From: CAIYPH01 sp043744375 | GTDB taxonomy: Bacteria; Pseudomonadota; Alphaproteobacteria; Acetobacterales; Acetobacteraceae | Length of the DNA stretch: 58,392 nucleotides | Assembly (NCBI GenBank): GCA_043744375.1 | Contig: JAYTUU010000099.1 | Location: forward strand, 1-58,392 | Direction: 5' to 3' | Part shown: piece after piece, positions 16,358 to 23,964 of the stretch | Position numbering within the stretch: position 1 is the stretch's first letter | How the letters are laid out: each line of letters opens with the position of its first letter | Program-made: the position numbers and the translations under genes | Notes under the pieces: model-generated | Database searches by the model: none | Told to the model about the DNA's origin: nothing | What the model saw: the letters and a program-made list of their open reading frames with translations, nothing else

Positions 16358-16504
16358 TGGTCGCTTCGTCTCCGTCGCCCCATCGGCGGGGCGTTGCCGG
16401 ATCGTATGGCCCGCGAGGCGGATGGGGCAAGAGTGCCTGCTCTGGGCAGCGCCGCCGCGCCGTCCTATTCTGCCGCCATCACCGTGCCGAACAGGAGCCC
16501 TCCC

Positions 16505-17923
16505 ATGCAGAACAGCGAACGCATCTGGCAACTCGTCGATGTCCGGAAGGACAACTATGAGGCTCTCAGCGATCGCATCTGGGACCAGCCGGAGATCGCC
16601 TACAACGAGTATGCCGGCGTCGCCGAGCACACCGCCATGCTCGAACAGGAAGGCTTTCGCGTCACCACCGACCTCGCGGGCATCCCCACCGCGGTGATGG
16701 GCGAGGCTGGCGAAGGCGGCCCGGTCATCGCCATTCTCGGTGAATACGATGCGCTGCCCGGCCTTAGCCAGGAAGCCGGCATCGCCGAACCCCGCCCGCT
16801 GCCCGGCGACGGCATGGGCCACGGTTGCGGTCACAATCTGCTCGGCTCCGGCGCCCTGCTGGCCGCCGCCGCGGTGAAGGACTGGCTCGCCGAACAGGGC
16901 ATCAAGGGCCGCGTGCGCTACTACGGCTGCCCGGCCGAAGAAGGCGGGGCGGCGAAATCCTTCATGGTGCGCGCCGGCTGTTTCGATGACGTCGATATCG
17001 CCATCACCTGGCATTCGATGCCGTTCGTCGGGGTCAACGACGCGATGAGCCTCGCCAATACGCGGATGGATTTCTCCTTCCACGGCCGCGCCAGCCACGC
17101 CGCCGCCTCGCCCCATCTCGGCCGCAGCGCGCTCGACGCGGTCGAGCTGATGAATGTCGGCGTCAACTACATGCGCGAACACATGCCCTCCGACGCGCGC
17201 ATTCATTACGCTATGCTGGAAACCGGCGGCGTCGCGCCCAACGTCGTGCAGTCGTTCGCCAAGGTGCGCTACGCCATCCGCGCGCGCGACCTGACCGAAA
17301 TGAACGCGTTGGTCGAACGCGTGAAGAAAGTGGCCGAGGGCGCGGCGCTGATGACCGAAACACGGGTGGAAATGCAAACCATCAGCGCCGTCTCCAACCT
17401 GATGGGCAACACCCCACTCGACCAGGCCATGCACGCCAACCTCTCCCGCCTCGGCCCACCGATGTTCGACGCCGAGGACCGCACATTCGCCGAGGAAATC
17501 CGCGCCACGCTGACCCCGCTCGACATCGCCGCCCAGTATCGTCGCGCCGGCCTGCCGATCCGCCAGGACCAGCCGCTGGCCGATTTCATCGTCCCCCTCG
17601 GCCTGCGCGGCGAGCCGATGCTCGGCTCCACCGACGTCGGCGACGTCTCCTGGAAAGTCCCGCTGGTGCAGGCCGACGGCGCCACCCTGGCGATCGGCAC
17701 CCCGTTCCATTCCTGGCAACTGACCGCACAAGGCAAATCCCCGCTGGCCAAGAAGGGCATGGTCCACGTCGCCAAAGTGATGGCCGGAACCGCCATCGAC
17801 GCCCTGCAAGACCCCGATCTCATCACCCGCGCGAAAGCCGACCTGGCCGAACGCACGCGTGATAACCCCTACATCTCTCCCCTCCCCGCCGACGTCATGC
17901 CCCCGATCCGCCGGGCACGCTGA
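16505..17923 (+). CDS. M20 amidohydrolase, AbgB-like (p-aminobenzoyl-glutamate utilisation family)
   Basis: A 472-aa M20D peptidase related to AbgB of E. coli (481 aa) and to amide-bond hydrolases. Metal-binding motifs are GHGCGHNLLGSGALLAA near residues 106-122 (Cys/His pair) and GCPAEEGGAAK near 141-151 (Glu pair), with ITWHSMP and RASHAAASPHLGRSALDA in the dimerisation lid. The terminal GTPFHSWQLTAQGKS supplies the last His. The likely activity is cleavage of an N-acyl amino acid; AbgB acts on p-aminobenzoyl-glutamate as a heterodimer with AbgA, and no AbgA is adjacent. The ATG at 16505 has a GGAG seven bases upstream. Confidence 0.87.
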   Translation: MQNSERIWQLVDVRKDNYEALSDRIWDQPEIAYNEYAGVAEHTAMLEQEGFRVTTDLAGIPTAVMGEAGEGGPVIAILGEYDALPGLSQEAGIAEPRPLPGDGMGHGCGHNLLGSGALLAAAAVKDWLAEQGIKGRVRYYGCPAEEGGAAKSFMVRAGCFDDVDIAITWHSMPFVGVNDAMSLANTRMDFSFHGRASHAAASPHLGRSALDAVELMNVGVNYMREHMPSDARIHYAMLETGGVAPNVVQSFAKVRYAIRARDLTEMNALVERVKKVAEGAALMTETRVEMQTISAVSNLMGNTPLDQAMHANLSRLGPPMFDAEDRTFAEEIRATLTPLDIAAQYRRAGLPIRQDQPLADFIVPLGLRGEPMLGSTDVGDVSWKVPLVQADGATLAIGTPFHSWQLTAQGKSPLAKKGMVHVAKVMAGTAIDALQDPDLITRAKADLAERTRDNPYISPLPADVMPPIRRAR

Positions 17924-18071
17924 GGGGCCCTGCGTCCCTACCGTCCGCTCATCACGTCCAGGCTGGGTTCCACGGGTAGGGGGAGGTTCCTTCCAGCATC
18001 CCCGTCATTTCCTTGCGGTAGCCGGTCAGGATAAAGAAGCGCCCGAGCGGCGGATCGCGATGGTGAGGTCC

Positions 18072-18117
18072 GGGGGATCAAAGGGGCGTGCCCCTTTGCC
18101 GCCGGAGGCGCCCTTGC
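18072..18117 (+). repeat. Palindromic repeat element, copy B
   Basis: A near-identical copy of the element at 14712-14757, with the same hairpin core at 18079-18098. It lies between the convergent AbgB-like gene and the MORN-repeat gene. The rest of 17924-18122 shows no gene. Confidence 0.75.
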
Positions 18118-18122
18118 TTATC

Positions 18123-18794
18123 CTACTTGCAACTCGCCGGGTCAGTGGCAAACGCCGCGCGGCGGCTGCCATCGCTGAAACAGCCCTCGACCCACTCCCC
18201 GGTATAGCTGCCGGTCGGATCGATCAGCGTGCCCGGACCGTTGGGTTTACCATTGCGAATGATGCCGTCGAACTTGCGACCGTCAGCGAGAACGAGCGTG
18301 ACCGGGCCCTCGAGCGCGTCATCCTTGAACTCCCCCTCCATCCGATCACCAGCGGCCGTCGTCAGCACGCCCCGTCCATTCTTCTGGCCGTTGCGCCACA
18401 TGCCCTCGTAGCGGCCCGCCGGCTCCACGAGCACGCCGCTGCCGTTGAAATCGTCATCCTTGAACTCGCCCTCGTAGCGCGTGCCGTCCGGCAGCAGATA
18501 GACGCCGCGGCCGTTCATCCGCCCGTCCTCCATGCCACCGTCATAGCGCTGCTCGACCGTGCCGGCCCGCCAGATCAGCGTGCCCGTGCCGCTGGCCAAC
18601 TGCCCCTTGCAGCCGCCGCTCCAGGTCGCGGTTTCATCGGCGGACGGCGACTGGTTCCAGACGAAACACCCCTTGCCGACAGGTGTCCAGCCGGGAATGC
18701 CCGGCGCCGCGCGCGGCGTTTGCGCCTGCGCCATCCCGAACGCTCCCCACCCAAGCATGAGCAGCACCAGCAGGGCACGGCGAACGGCGCTCAT
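18123..18794 (-). CDS. Secreted MORN-repeat protein
   Basis: A 223-aa protein with an N-terminal signal peptide (MSAVRRALLVLLMLGWGAFGMAQA). About six MORN-like repeats follow, of the form GxYEGExxxGxxxGxG (for example TRYEGEFKDDDFNGSGVLVE and GRYEGMWRNGQKNGRGVL). MORN repeats are beta-hairpin units that bind lipids or proteins; the bacterial role is usually unknown. Its start overlaps the stop of the upstream hydratase-like gene (ATGA at 18791-18794), so the two are coupled. Three or more cysteines (GKGCF, GGCK, EGCF and CK at the end) could form disulfides in the periplasm. Confidence 0.82.
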   Translation of the reverse strand: MSAVRRALLVLLMLGWGAFGMAQAQTPRAAPGIPGWTPVGKGCFVWNQSPSADETATWSGGCKGQLASGTGTLIWRAGTVEQRYDGGMEDGRMNGRGVYLLPDGTRYEGEFKDDDFNGSGVLVEPAGRYEGMWRNGQKNGRGVLTTAAGDRMEGEFKDDALEGPVTLVLADGRKFDGIIRNGKPNGPGTLIDPTGSYTGEWVEGCFSDGSRRAAFATDPASCK

Positions 18795-19795
18795 GCGAAC
18801 ACCGCGGCAATCGCGGCAGGATCGACGTCCGCGAGTCGTGCCGGCGCCCATTTCGGCGTTCGGTCCTTGTCGACCAGCATGGCGCGCACACCCTCGGCGA
18901 ATTCCGGATGCACGGATATGTGCCGCGTCAGCGCGAACTCGGAGGCAAGGCAGCCGCGCAGGTTCAGCTTGCCCCCCCGACGGATAGCCTCGAACGACCA
19001 AAACACCGCGGAAGGCGAGACATGCTGCAAAGCCGTCAACGTCTCGGCCGCCCACGCCGTGCCCTCCGCCTCCAGGGCCGCAACAATGCCGGCAACGCTG
19101 TCGGCGCCGAAGCAGCGATCGATGGCGTCCCGATGCGGCGCCAGGCTGAACGGCGGCAAGGCGGCGGCGTGGGTCGCAACTGCGGCGGGCCCATCGCGCG
19201 CAATGTCAGCGGCGAGCGTCGCCATCAGGGCCTTCGGCACGAAATGTGTGGCGATGCCGGCATGCACTGCATCCGCGCCATGCAGCCGCGCGCCCGTCAG
19301 GCCGAGATACATGCCGAGCGCGCCGGGCAGACGGGGCAGCATGAAGGTCGCGCCGACATCCGGGAACAACGCGATCGCCGTCTCCGGCATGGCGAACATG
19401 CCGGCCTCTGACGTCACCCGGATCTGCCCATGCACGGACAAGCCGATGCCGCCACCCATACAAACGCCGTCGACCAGGGCAATATAGGGCTTGGTATATT
19501 CGTCGATCATCGCATTCAGCGCATACTCCTCGCCGAAGAACGCCGCGACCGCCTCATGCTCGCCGGCCAGCGCATGGGCGCGAATGGCACGAATGTCACC
19601 GCCCGCGCAGAACGCCTTGCCCCCCGCACCCTCAACGACCACGGCATGCACCGCCGGATCGTCGCGCCACCGCACGAGCGCCGCGGTCATCGCGCGGATC
19701 ATGCCGATATCCAACGCGTTCAACGCCTTGGGACGGTTCAACAGGATATGGCCAATGCGGCCCTGACGAGTGGCAATGACGGTGGCGTCGGACAT
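18791..19795 (-). CDS. Enoyl-CoA hydratase/isomerase family, 3-hydroxyisobutyryl-CoA hydrolase type
   Basis: A 334-aa crotonase-fold protein. FCAGGDIRAI supplies the first oxyanion glycine. MGGGIGLSVHGQIRVTSEAGMFAMPETAIALFPDVGATFMLPR carries the catalytic Glu and the Asp typical of HIBYL-CoA hydrolase. The long C-terminal domain with VFWSFEAIRRGG, EFALTRHIS and FAEGVRAMLVDKDRTPKW is specific to the HIBCH subgroup of valine catabolism. The ATG at 19795 starts MSDATVIATRQGRIG. It is directly downstream of the fahA remnant and coupled to the MORN gene. Simple hydratase activity cannot be excluded, but the C-terminus argues against it. Confidence 0.86.
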   Translation of the reverse strand: MSDATVIATRQGRIGHILLNRPKALNALDIGMIRAMTAALVRWRDDPAVHAVVVEGAGGKAFCAGGDIRAIRAHALAGEHEAVAAFFGEEYALNAMIDEYTKPYIALVDGVCMGGGIGLSVHGQIRVTSEAGMFAMPETAIALFPDVGATFMLPRLPGALGMYLGLTGARLHGADAVHAGIATHFVPKALMATLAADIARDGPAAVATHAAALPPFSLAPHRDAIDRCFGADSVAGIVAALEAEGTAWAAETLTALQHVSPSAVFWSFEAIRRGGKLNLRGCLASEFALTRHISVHPEFAEGVRAMLVDKDRTPKWAPARLADVDPAAIAAVFA

Positions 19796-19886
19796 GCGGG
19801 TTCTCACGGCGGTTGTGGTGGGCCGCATATAGCCCCGCAGGAGTTTATCGGCCAGATGCAAGGCATCCAGGCTCGGCGGCAGACCC

Positions 19887-20054
19887 TCAGACGCGGGAAG
19901 CACCACACCACGCACTCGCCAAAGCCGATGGGCGCAACCCCCCGGCGGCGGGGCTGAACCCGCCAAAGGGGAGGTTCTGTAGCGGAAACGCGTCATGGCC
20001 GTTGGCCGAGCCGACCCAGCTTCGGCGCGAGGCGTCGTGCGTGAGGTCGGTCAT
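19887..20054 (-). pseudogene. fahA: 5' remnant of fumarylacetoacetase (fahA)
   Basis: The frame starts with an ATG that overlaps the hmgA stop (TCAT on the plus strand at 20051-20054). It reads MTDLTHDASRRSWVGSANGH, then DAFPLQNLPFGGFSP, the very characteristic N-terminus of fumarylacetoacetase. After about 37 residues the match is lost and a stop follows at 19887. The normal protein has over 400 residues. The 90 bases further on, to about 19800, may contain frameshifted traces. The last enzyme of homogentisate breakdown is therefore truncated here. Confidence 0.8.
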
Positions 20055-21337
20055 CGTTGCTTGCCAATTCCGTTCCAGCACGCATCATAATCTGTCTGAA
20101 GCTGGGCGCAGGTCATCGCGAAGACGCTCGGGACCAGCACCCGACTAGTCTCGAACATGAAGGCCAGCGTGCCCCCCAGCTTGTGCGGCGCCAGATCACC
20201 CGCCATCGCCCGTGCGGTGGTCGCCGCATCCGGCCCATGCGCACTCATCAGCCCGTGCAGACTGACGCCCCCGGGCAGAAACCCCTCAGCCTTGCCATCA
20301 TAGACGCCACGCACCAGCCCCATGCACTCGTTCATCACGTTGCGATGGAACCAGGGCGGGCGGAACGTATCCTCGGCCACCATCCAGCGCGGTGGGAAAA
20401 TGACGAAATCCATGTTCGCCCGCCCCGGTGTCTCGGTCGGCGCGGTCAGCACGGTGAAGATCGACGGATCGGGATGGTCGAAGCTGACGGTGCCGATCGC
20501 CATGAAACGGTCCAGGTCGTATTTACAGGGAGCAAGATTGCCATGCCACGCCACAACGTCGAGCGGCGAGTGGTCAAGCTCCGTCACCCACAGCTTGCCA
20601 AGGAATTTCTGCACCACCTCGGTGGCCTCGTCACGATCCTCGAACCACGCCACGGGCGAGAGGAAATCGCGCGGATTGGCCAACCCATTCGCCCCGATCG
20701 GGCCGAGATCGGGCAGCCGCATCACGGTGCCATGGTTCTCGCCGACATAGCCCCGTGCCGTGGCGTCGCGCAGTTCAACCCGCATCCGCAGCCCACGCGG
20801 AATAATGGCGATCTCGCCAGGCCCGACATCGAGCAGCCCCAGCTCGGTCGCAATTCGCAACCGGCCATGCTCAGGCACGATCAGCATCTCGCCATCGGCG
20901 TTCCAGAATATCCGCCGCATTGAGCAATTGGCGGCATAAACATGCAGGCTCACCCCATCCGCATAGGCACCCTCGGCATTCGCGCCCATGGTGACGAGGC
21001 CGGCGAGAAAATCGGTCGGCCCGGCCGGCAGCGGCAACGGGTCCCAGCGCATCCGGTTCGGGTCGGGTGCCGCGAGCGGCCCGCCGAACAGCGCATCAGG
21101 CATCCGGCGATAGAGCGGATGATTGGCCGACGGACGTAGCCGATACAGCCACGACCGCCGACTCTCCATCCGCGGCACGGTAAACGGCGTGCCCGAAAGC
21201 TGCTCGGCATAAAGGCCATGCGCCGGCCGCTGCGGTGAATTGCGCCCAACCGGCAGCGCCCCAGCCAGCGCCTCGGTGGCAAATTCGTTGCCGAAACCCG
21301 ATTGCATGGCCAGCGCGACACTCGCAATGGTATCCAT
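20051..21337 (-). CDS. hmgA: Homogentisate 1,2-dioxygenase
   Basis: A non-haem Fe(II) ring-cleaving enzyme of tyrosine/phenylalanine catabolism that makes maleylacetoacetate. The 428-aa product begins near SGFGNEFATEALAGALPVGR. It carries QRPAHGLYAEQLSGTPFTVPR, the iron-binding region PPWFHRNVMNECMG (His and Glu ligands) and SLHGLMSAHGPD (second His), all in the usual order and length. The ATG at 21337 has AGGGG upstream. The gene is intact, but its coupled partner fahA is a remnant and no maleylacetoacetate isomerase gene is nearby, so the pathway must be completed elsewhere or is broken. Confidence 0.96.
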   Translation of the reverse strand: MDTIASVALAMQSGFGNEFATEALAGALPVGRNSPQRPAHGLYAEQLSGTPFTVPRMESRRSWLYRLRPSANHPLYRRMPDALFGGPLAAPDPNRMRWDPLPLPAGPTDFLAGLVTMGANAEGAYADGVSLHVYAANCSMRRIFWNADGEMLIVPEHGRLRIATELGLLDVGPGEIAIIPRGLRMRVELRDATARGYVGENHGTVMRLPDLGPIGANGLANPRDFLSPVAWFEDRDEATEVVQKFLGKLWVTELDHSPLDVVAWHGNLAPCKYDLDRFMAIGTVSFDHPDPSIFTVLTAPTETPGRANMDFVIFPPRWMVAEDTFRPPWFHRNVMNECMGLVRGVYDGKAEGFLPGGVSLHGLMSAHGPDAATTARAMAGDLAPHKLGGTLAFMFETSRVLVPSVFAMTCAQLQTDYDACWNGIGKQR

Positions 21338-21392
21338 GTCCCGTCCCCTTGAAGCCGCGTTGATCGTTCTACCCAAAACCTATCGAAAGCAC

Positions 21393-22100
21393 TCAGGCAC
21401 ACAGCGCCTGCAACGCCGTCGGCCGCAGCAACACAAGATGCCCCTCGACCTGATCCACCACCCCCGCATCGCGCCAGATGCGCAACTGCTTGTTGACACT
21501 CTCGCGCGAACTGGCAACCAGGTTCGACAAATCACGCTGCGACAACTTAAGGCCGATCCGCACCCCACCGCCCGGCGCCGCTCGCCCGTAATCCTCCGCC
21601 AGCTTGCTCAGCAACCGCGCCAGCCGCGCCGGCAGATCGAGCAAAGCGATCTCCTCCAGCGCGTTGCTGGTCCGCCGCAGGCGGTCGCACAACACCACCA
21701 GCAGTCGCTCGGCCATCACGTGGTTGCTGAGCACGAACGGCAAAAAATGCCGCCGCTCCACGACCAGCACCGTGGTGTCCTCGATCGCCACCGCATCTGC
21801 ACTGCGCGGCTTGCCGTCGAGCAGCGCAATCTCACCAAAAATCTCGCCGGGGCCAATGACGTTCAGCGTCACCTCCTTGCCCTCCGGCGAGATGTTGCCA
21901 ATCCGAATACGTCCGACCAGCACGGCCATCATGCTCGTCCCCGGCGCTCCCTTGGAGAACACGTTTGCCCCCTTCGCAAACCGCCGCTCGGTCGCGAAAC
22001 CGAGGATCGTGTCGACCTCCTCCGGCCCCATGGCACGGAAGAACGCGCTGGCCAGCAGCGCGTCGCGCTTCATCTGCGCATCGATACGCAACGCCGCCAC
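21393..22100 (-). CDS. Crp/Fnr family transcriptional regulator
   Basis: A 235-aa regulator. The N-terminal cyclic-nucleotide-binding beta roll runs from LLASAFFRAMGPEEVDTIL to GPGEIFGEIALLDGKPRSADAVA, which contains the GE..LLD....RSA phosphate-binding cassette. A C-terminal helix-turn-helix, LSQRDLSNLVASSRESVNKQL, follows. No N-terminal Fe-S cysteine cluster is present, so it is Crp-like rather than Fnr-like. The frame opens at GTG 22100, three bases after the M28 gene; ATG 22073 is a good alternative. Its target may be hmgA downstream or the M28 gene upstream. Confidence 0.87.
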   Translation of the reverse strand: MAALRIDAQMKRDALLASAFFRAMGPEEVDTILGFATERRFAKGANVFSKGAPGTSMMAVLVGRIRIGNISPEGKEVTLNVIGPGEIFGEIALLDGKPRSADAVAIEDTTVLVVERRHFLPFVLSNHVMAERLLVVLCDRLRRTSNALEEIALLDLPARLARLLSKLAEDYGRAAPGGGVRIGLKLSQRDLSNLVASSRESVNKQLRIWRDAGVVDQVEGHLVLLRPTALQALCA

Positions 22101-22103
22101 AGC

Positions 22104-23843
22104 CTATGCCAGAGCGCGCTCGACGATCCGCTGCGCCTCACCCAGCGCCGCGACCAGACGATTCTGCCCGCGCATCAACTCCACCAGCGCGACCCGGCGC
22201 AGATGATCATCGCCGATCTCGGCGAGATCGCCGGCCACCGCGATCGTCGGCAATGGCTGCACGGTGTAGGCGGGGTCGTGCCGGAAGCGCGGCGTCTGTG
22301 TATAGTTGATCGGCACCAGCACGCGGGCCAGTTCGTGCAGCGCCGCATTGCGCCGGGCGATGGCTGCACCTGGAAGTCTCGCCAACGCCGCCTTCAGCCC
22401 AGCGACCGCAGCGCGCGAAGCGGACAGATCGGCCAGCCCCTTGGAGGCCGCCGCATAGCCGTCGATTGTGGCGGCAAATTCGTCACACGTAGCCACCCAG
22501 TCAAACGGCAGCACCTCCGCATTGGCTACCCGCAGAGCCGACAGCAGGTAGATTTTCATGTCGGTCAAGAGAATGTCGCGATCCGCGATCTCGATCGTAT
22601 CGTTCTCGGTATGCCAGGCAATGTTCGCCCCGCAGCCGGACACGTCGTAGTAGTTCTTCTCCCGCCGCACCGCTTCCGGCATCGTCGAACTGAGCATGAA
22701 AAAGCTCGGCAGGCCGATGTTGTTGAAACTGTAGTCCCCGGCTTGCGGCGGTCGCATCGTCGCGATCTCGGCATCCGGCACGATATCGCGGATCACGCCC
22801 GCGGCGATATGCGCGCTCTCGGTGAAGGCCCGCGTCTCATGATAGCTGGTCGCCCACCGGCAGCCCGGGCTGTCGCAGTTGATCTGGGCGAGACAGTTGC
22901 GATCGAGATCCTGCGCGAAGGCGTCCGTGAACCAGGTCGATCCGGCATAGCGGCCGGTCGAATGGCCCGGCCACCAGGCGATCTTGACCGACCGTTTCAG
23001 CCGCGCCCGGTTCTTCCACAACACCCTCGCCAGTTCCATCAACGTCGCGTCCCCGGTGGCGTTGTCGCCCACGCCGACATCCCAGCTGTCGTAATGCCCG
23101 TGCACGAGGACGAATTTCTCCGCATCCTCCGCCCCGGGAATGGTAACGACCGGGACATTCTGGGTGAACCAGCCCTCCAGCAGATCGGTGCGGATCGTCG
23201 CCTCCCCGCCGGCTGCCGCCAGCGCGATCAGCTTCTGCCCATCGGGATTGTTCATTGCGATCACCGGAATTTTCGGCTTGCGCGCCATGTCCTGCAAATC
23301 CGGGCTGCCCCACACCGTCGTGCAGGTGCCCCAATGGATGTCGATCCCCGGATTGACCGCGATCAGCCCGATGCCGCCCCACTCCTCGATCAGGCTGGTC
23401 AACGCGGGGTTGCCGAACCCCTGCATGATCACGATGTTGCCGCCGACTAGGCGCTTGGCTTCTGCGATGGAGGCAATGCTGCCGCCGAACAGCGTCTTCA
23501 CGTCACGATTATAGCTGCGCAGCGCCTTCGGATTGGCCTTCAGGCTGACCAGTCTGCCGGTCACACCGTCAGGCGCGGGCATCGCCGAGGACGGCGGCTT
23601 GGCGCGATAGGCGATATTGCCCGCCGTCACCGACGCCGAAAGCGGGATCGAAAGGTAAATCTCCGGAGCATGCATCTCCACCGGAACGCCGACCGCCCGC
23701 AGCCGCCCGGCGATCACTTCGGCCGCGGCATTCACATCCTCCGGCCGCCAGCGCGGCATGGTCGAGAACGTCTCGACCAGCGCCCAGGGCATATCGAGGG
23801 TGATGTCATCGAGGAAAGCCTGTTCGGCCGCGCTGATCGCCAT
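22104..23843 (-). CDS. M28 family peptidase-like protein, unusual metal site
   Basis: A 579-aa protein without an obvious signal peptide. The middle resembles M28 aminopeptidases with an inserted PA domain: VLVHGHYDSWDVGVGDNATGDATLMELARVL gives the first His and the bridging Asp. Where M28 enzymes have the Glu-Glu pair, this protein reads WWPGHSTGRYAGSTWF, so both acids are replaced. Later NCDSPGCRW and WHTENDTIEIAD match the remaining Asp and His ligand positions. It may be a divergent hydrolase or an inactive relative. The ATG at 23843 has GGAG eight bases upstream. It is divergent from the transporter operon, so its product could feed on the same substrate. Confidence 0.78.
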   Translation of the reverse strand: MAISAAEQAFLDDITLDMPWALVETFSTMPRWRPEDVNAAAEVIAGRLRAVGVPVEMHAPEIYLSIPLSASVTAGNIAYRAKPPSSAMPAPDGVTGRLVSLKANPKALRSYNRDVKTLFGGSIASIAEAKRLVGGNIVIMQGFGNPALTSLIEEWGGIGLIAVNPGIDIHWGTCTTVWGSPDLQDMARKPKIPVIAMNNPDGQKLIALAAAGGEATIRTDLLEGWFTQNVPVVTIPGAEDAEKFVLVHGHYDSWDVGVGDNATGDATLMELARVLWKNRARLKRSVKIAWWPGHSTGRYAGSTWFTDAFAQDLDRNCLAQINCDSPGCRWATSYHETRAFTESAHIAAGVIRDIVPDAEIATMRPPQAGDYSFNNIGLPSFFMLSSTMPEAVRREKNYYDVSGCGANIAWHTENDTIEIADRDILLTDMKIYLLSALRVANAEVLPFDWVATCDEFAATIDGYAAASKGLADLSASRAAVAGLKAALARLPGAAIARRNAALHELARVLVPINYTQTPRFRHDPAYTVQPLPTIAVAGDLAEIGDDHLRRVALVELMRGQNRLVAALGEAQRIVERALA

Positions 23844-23964
23844 GTCATTTCTCCGCCTGTGCAGCAATGGCAACACTGTTTTCGCTCACAAGCAAGATCG
23901 CCCTTGAACAACCGGGCGCATGGCCCTTCAATGGGGCAACACCAGATACCCGGGGGCTCAAGCA

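Noticed and set aside
18791..19795. Plain enoyl-CoA hydratase
   Set aside because: The long C-terminal domain and the FPDVG segment match 3-hydroxyisobutyryl-CoA hydrolase instead.
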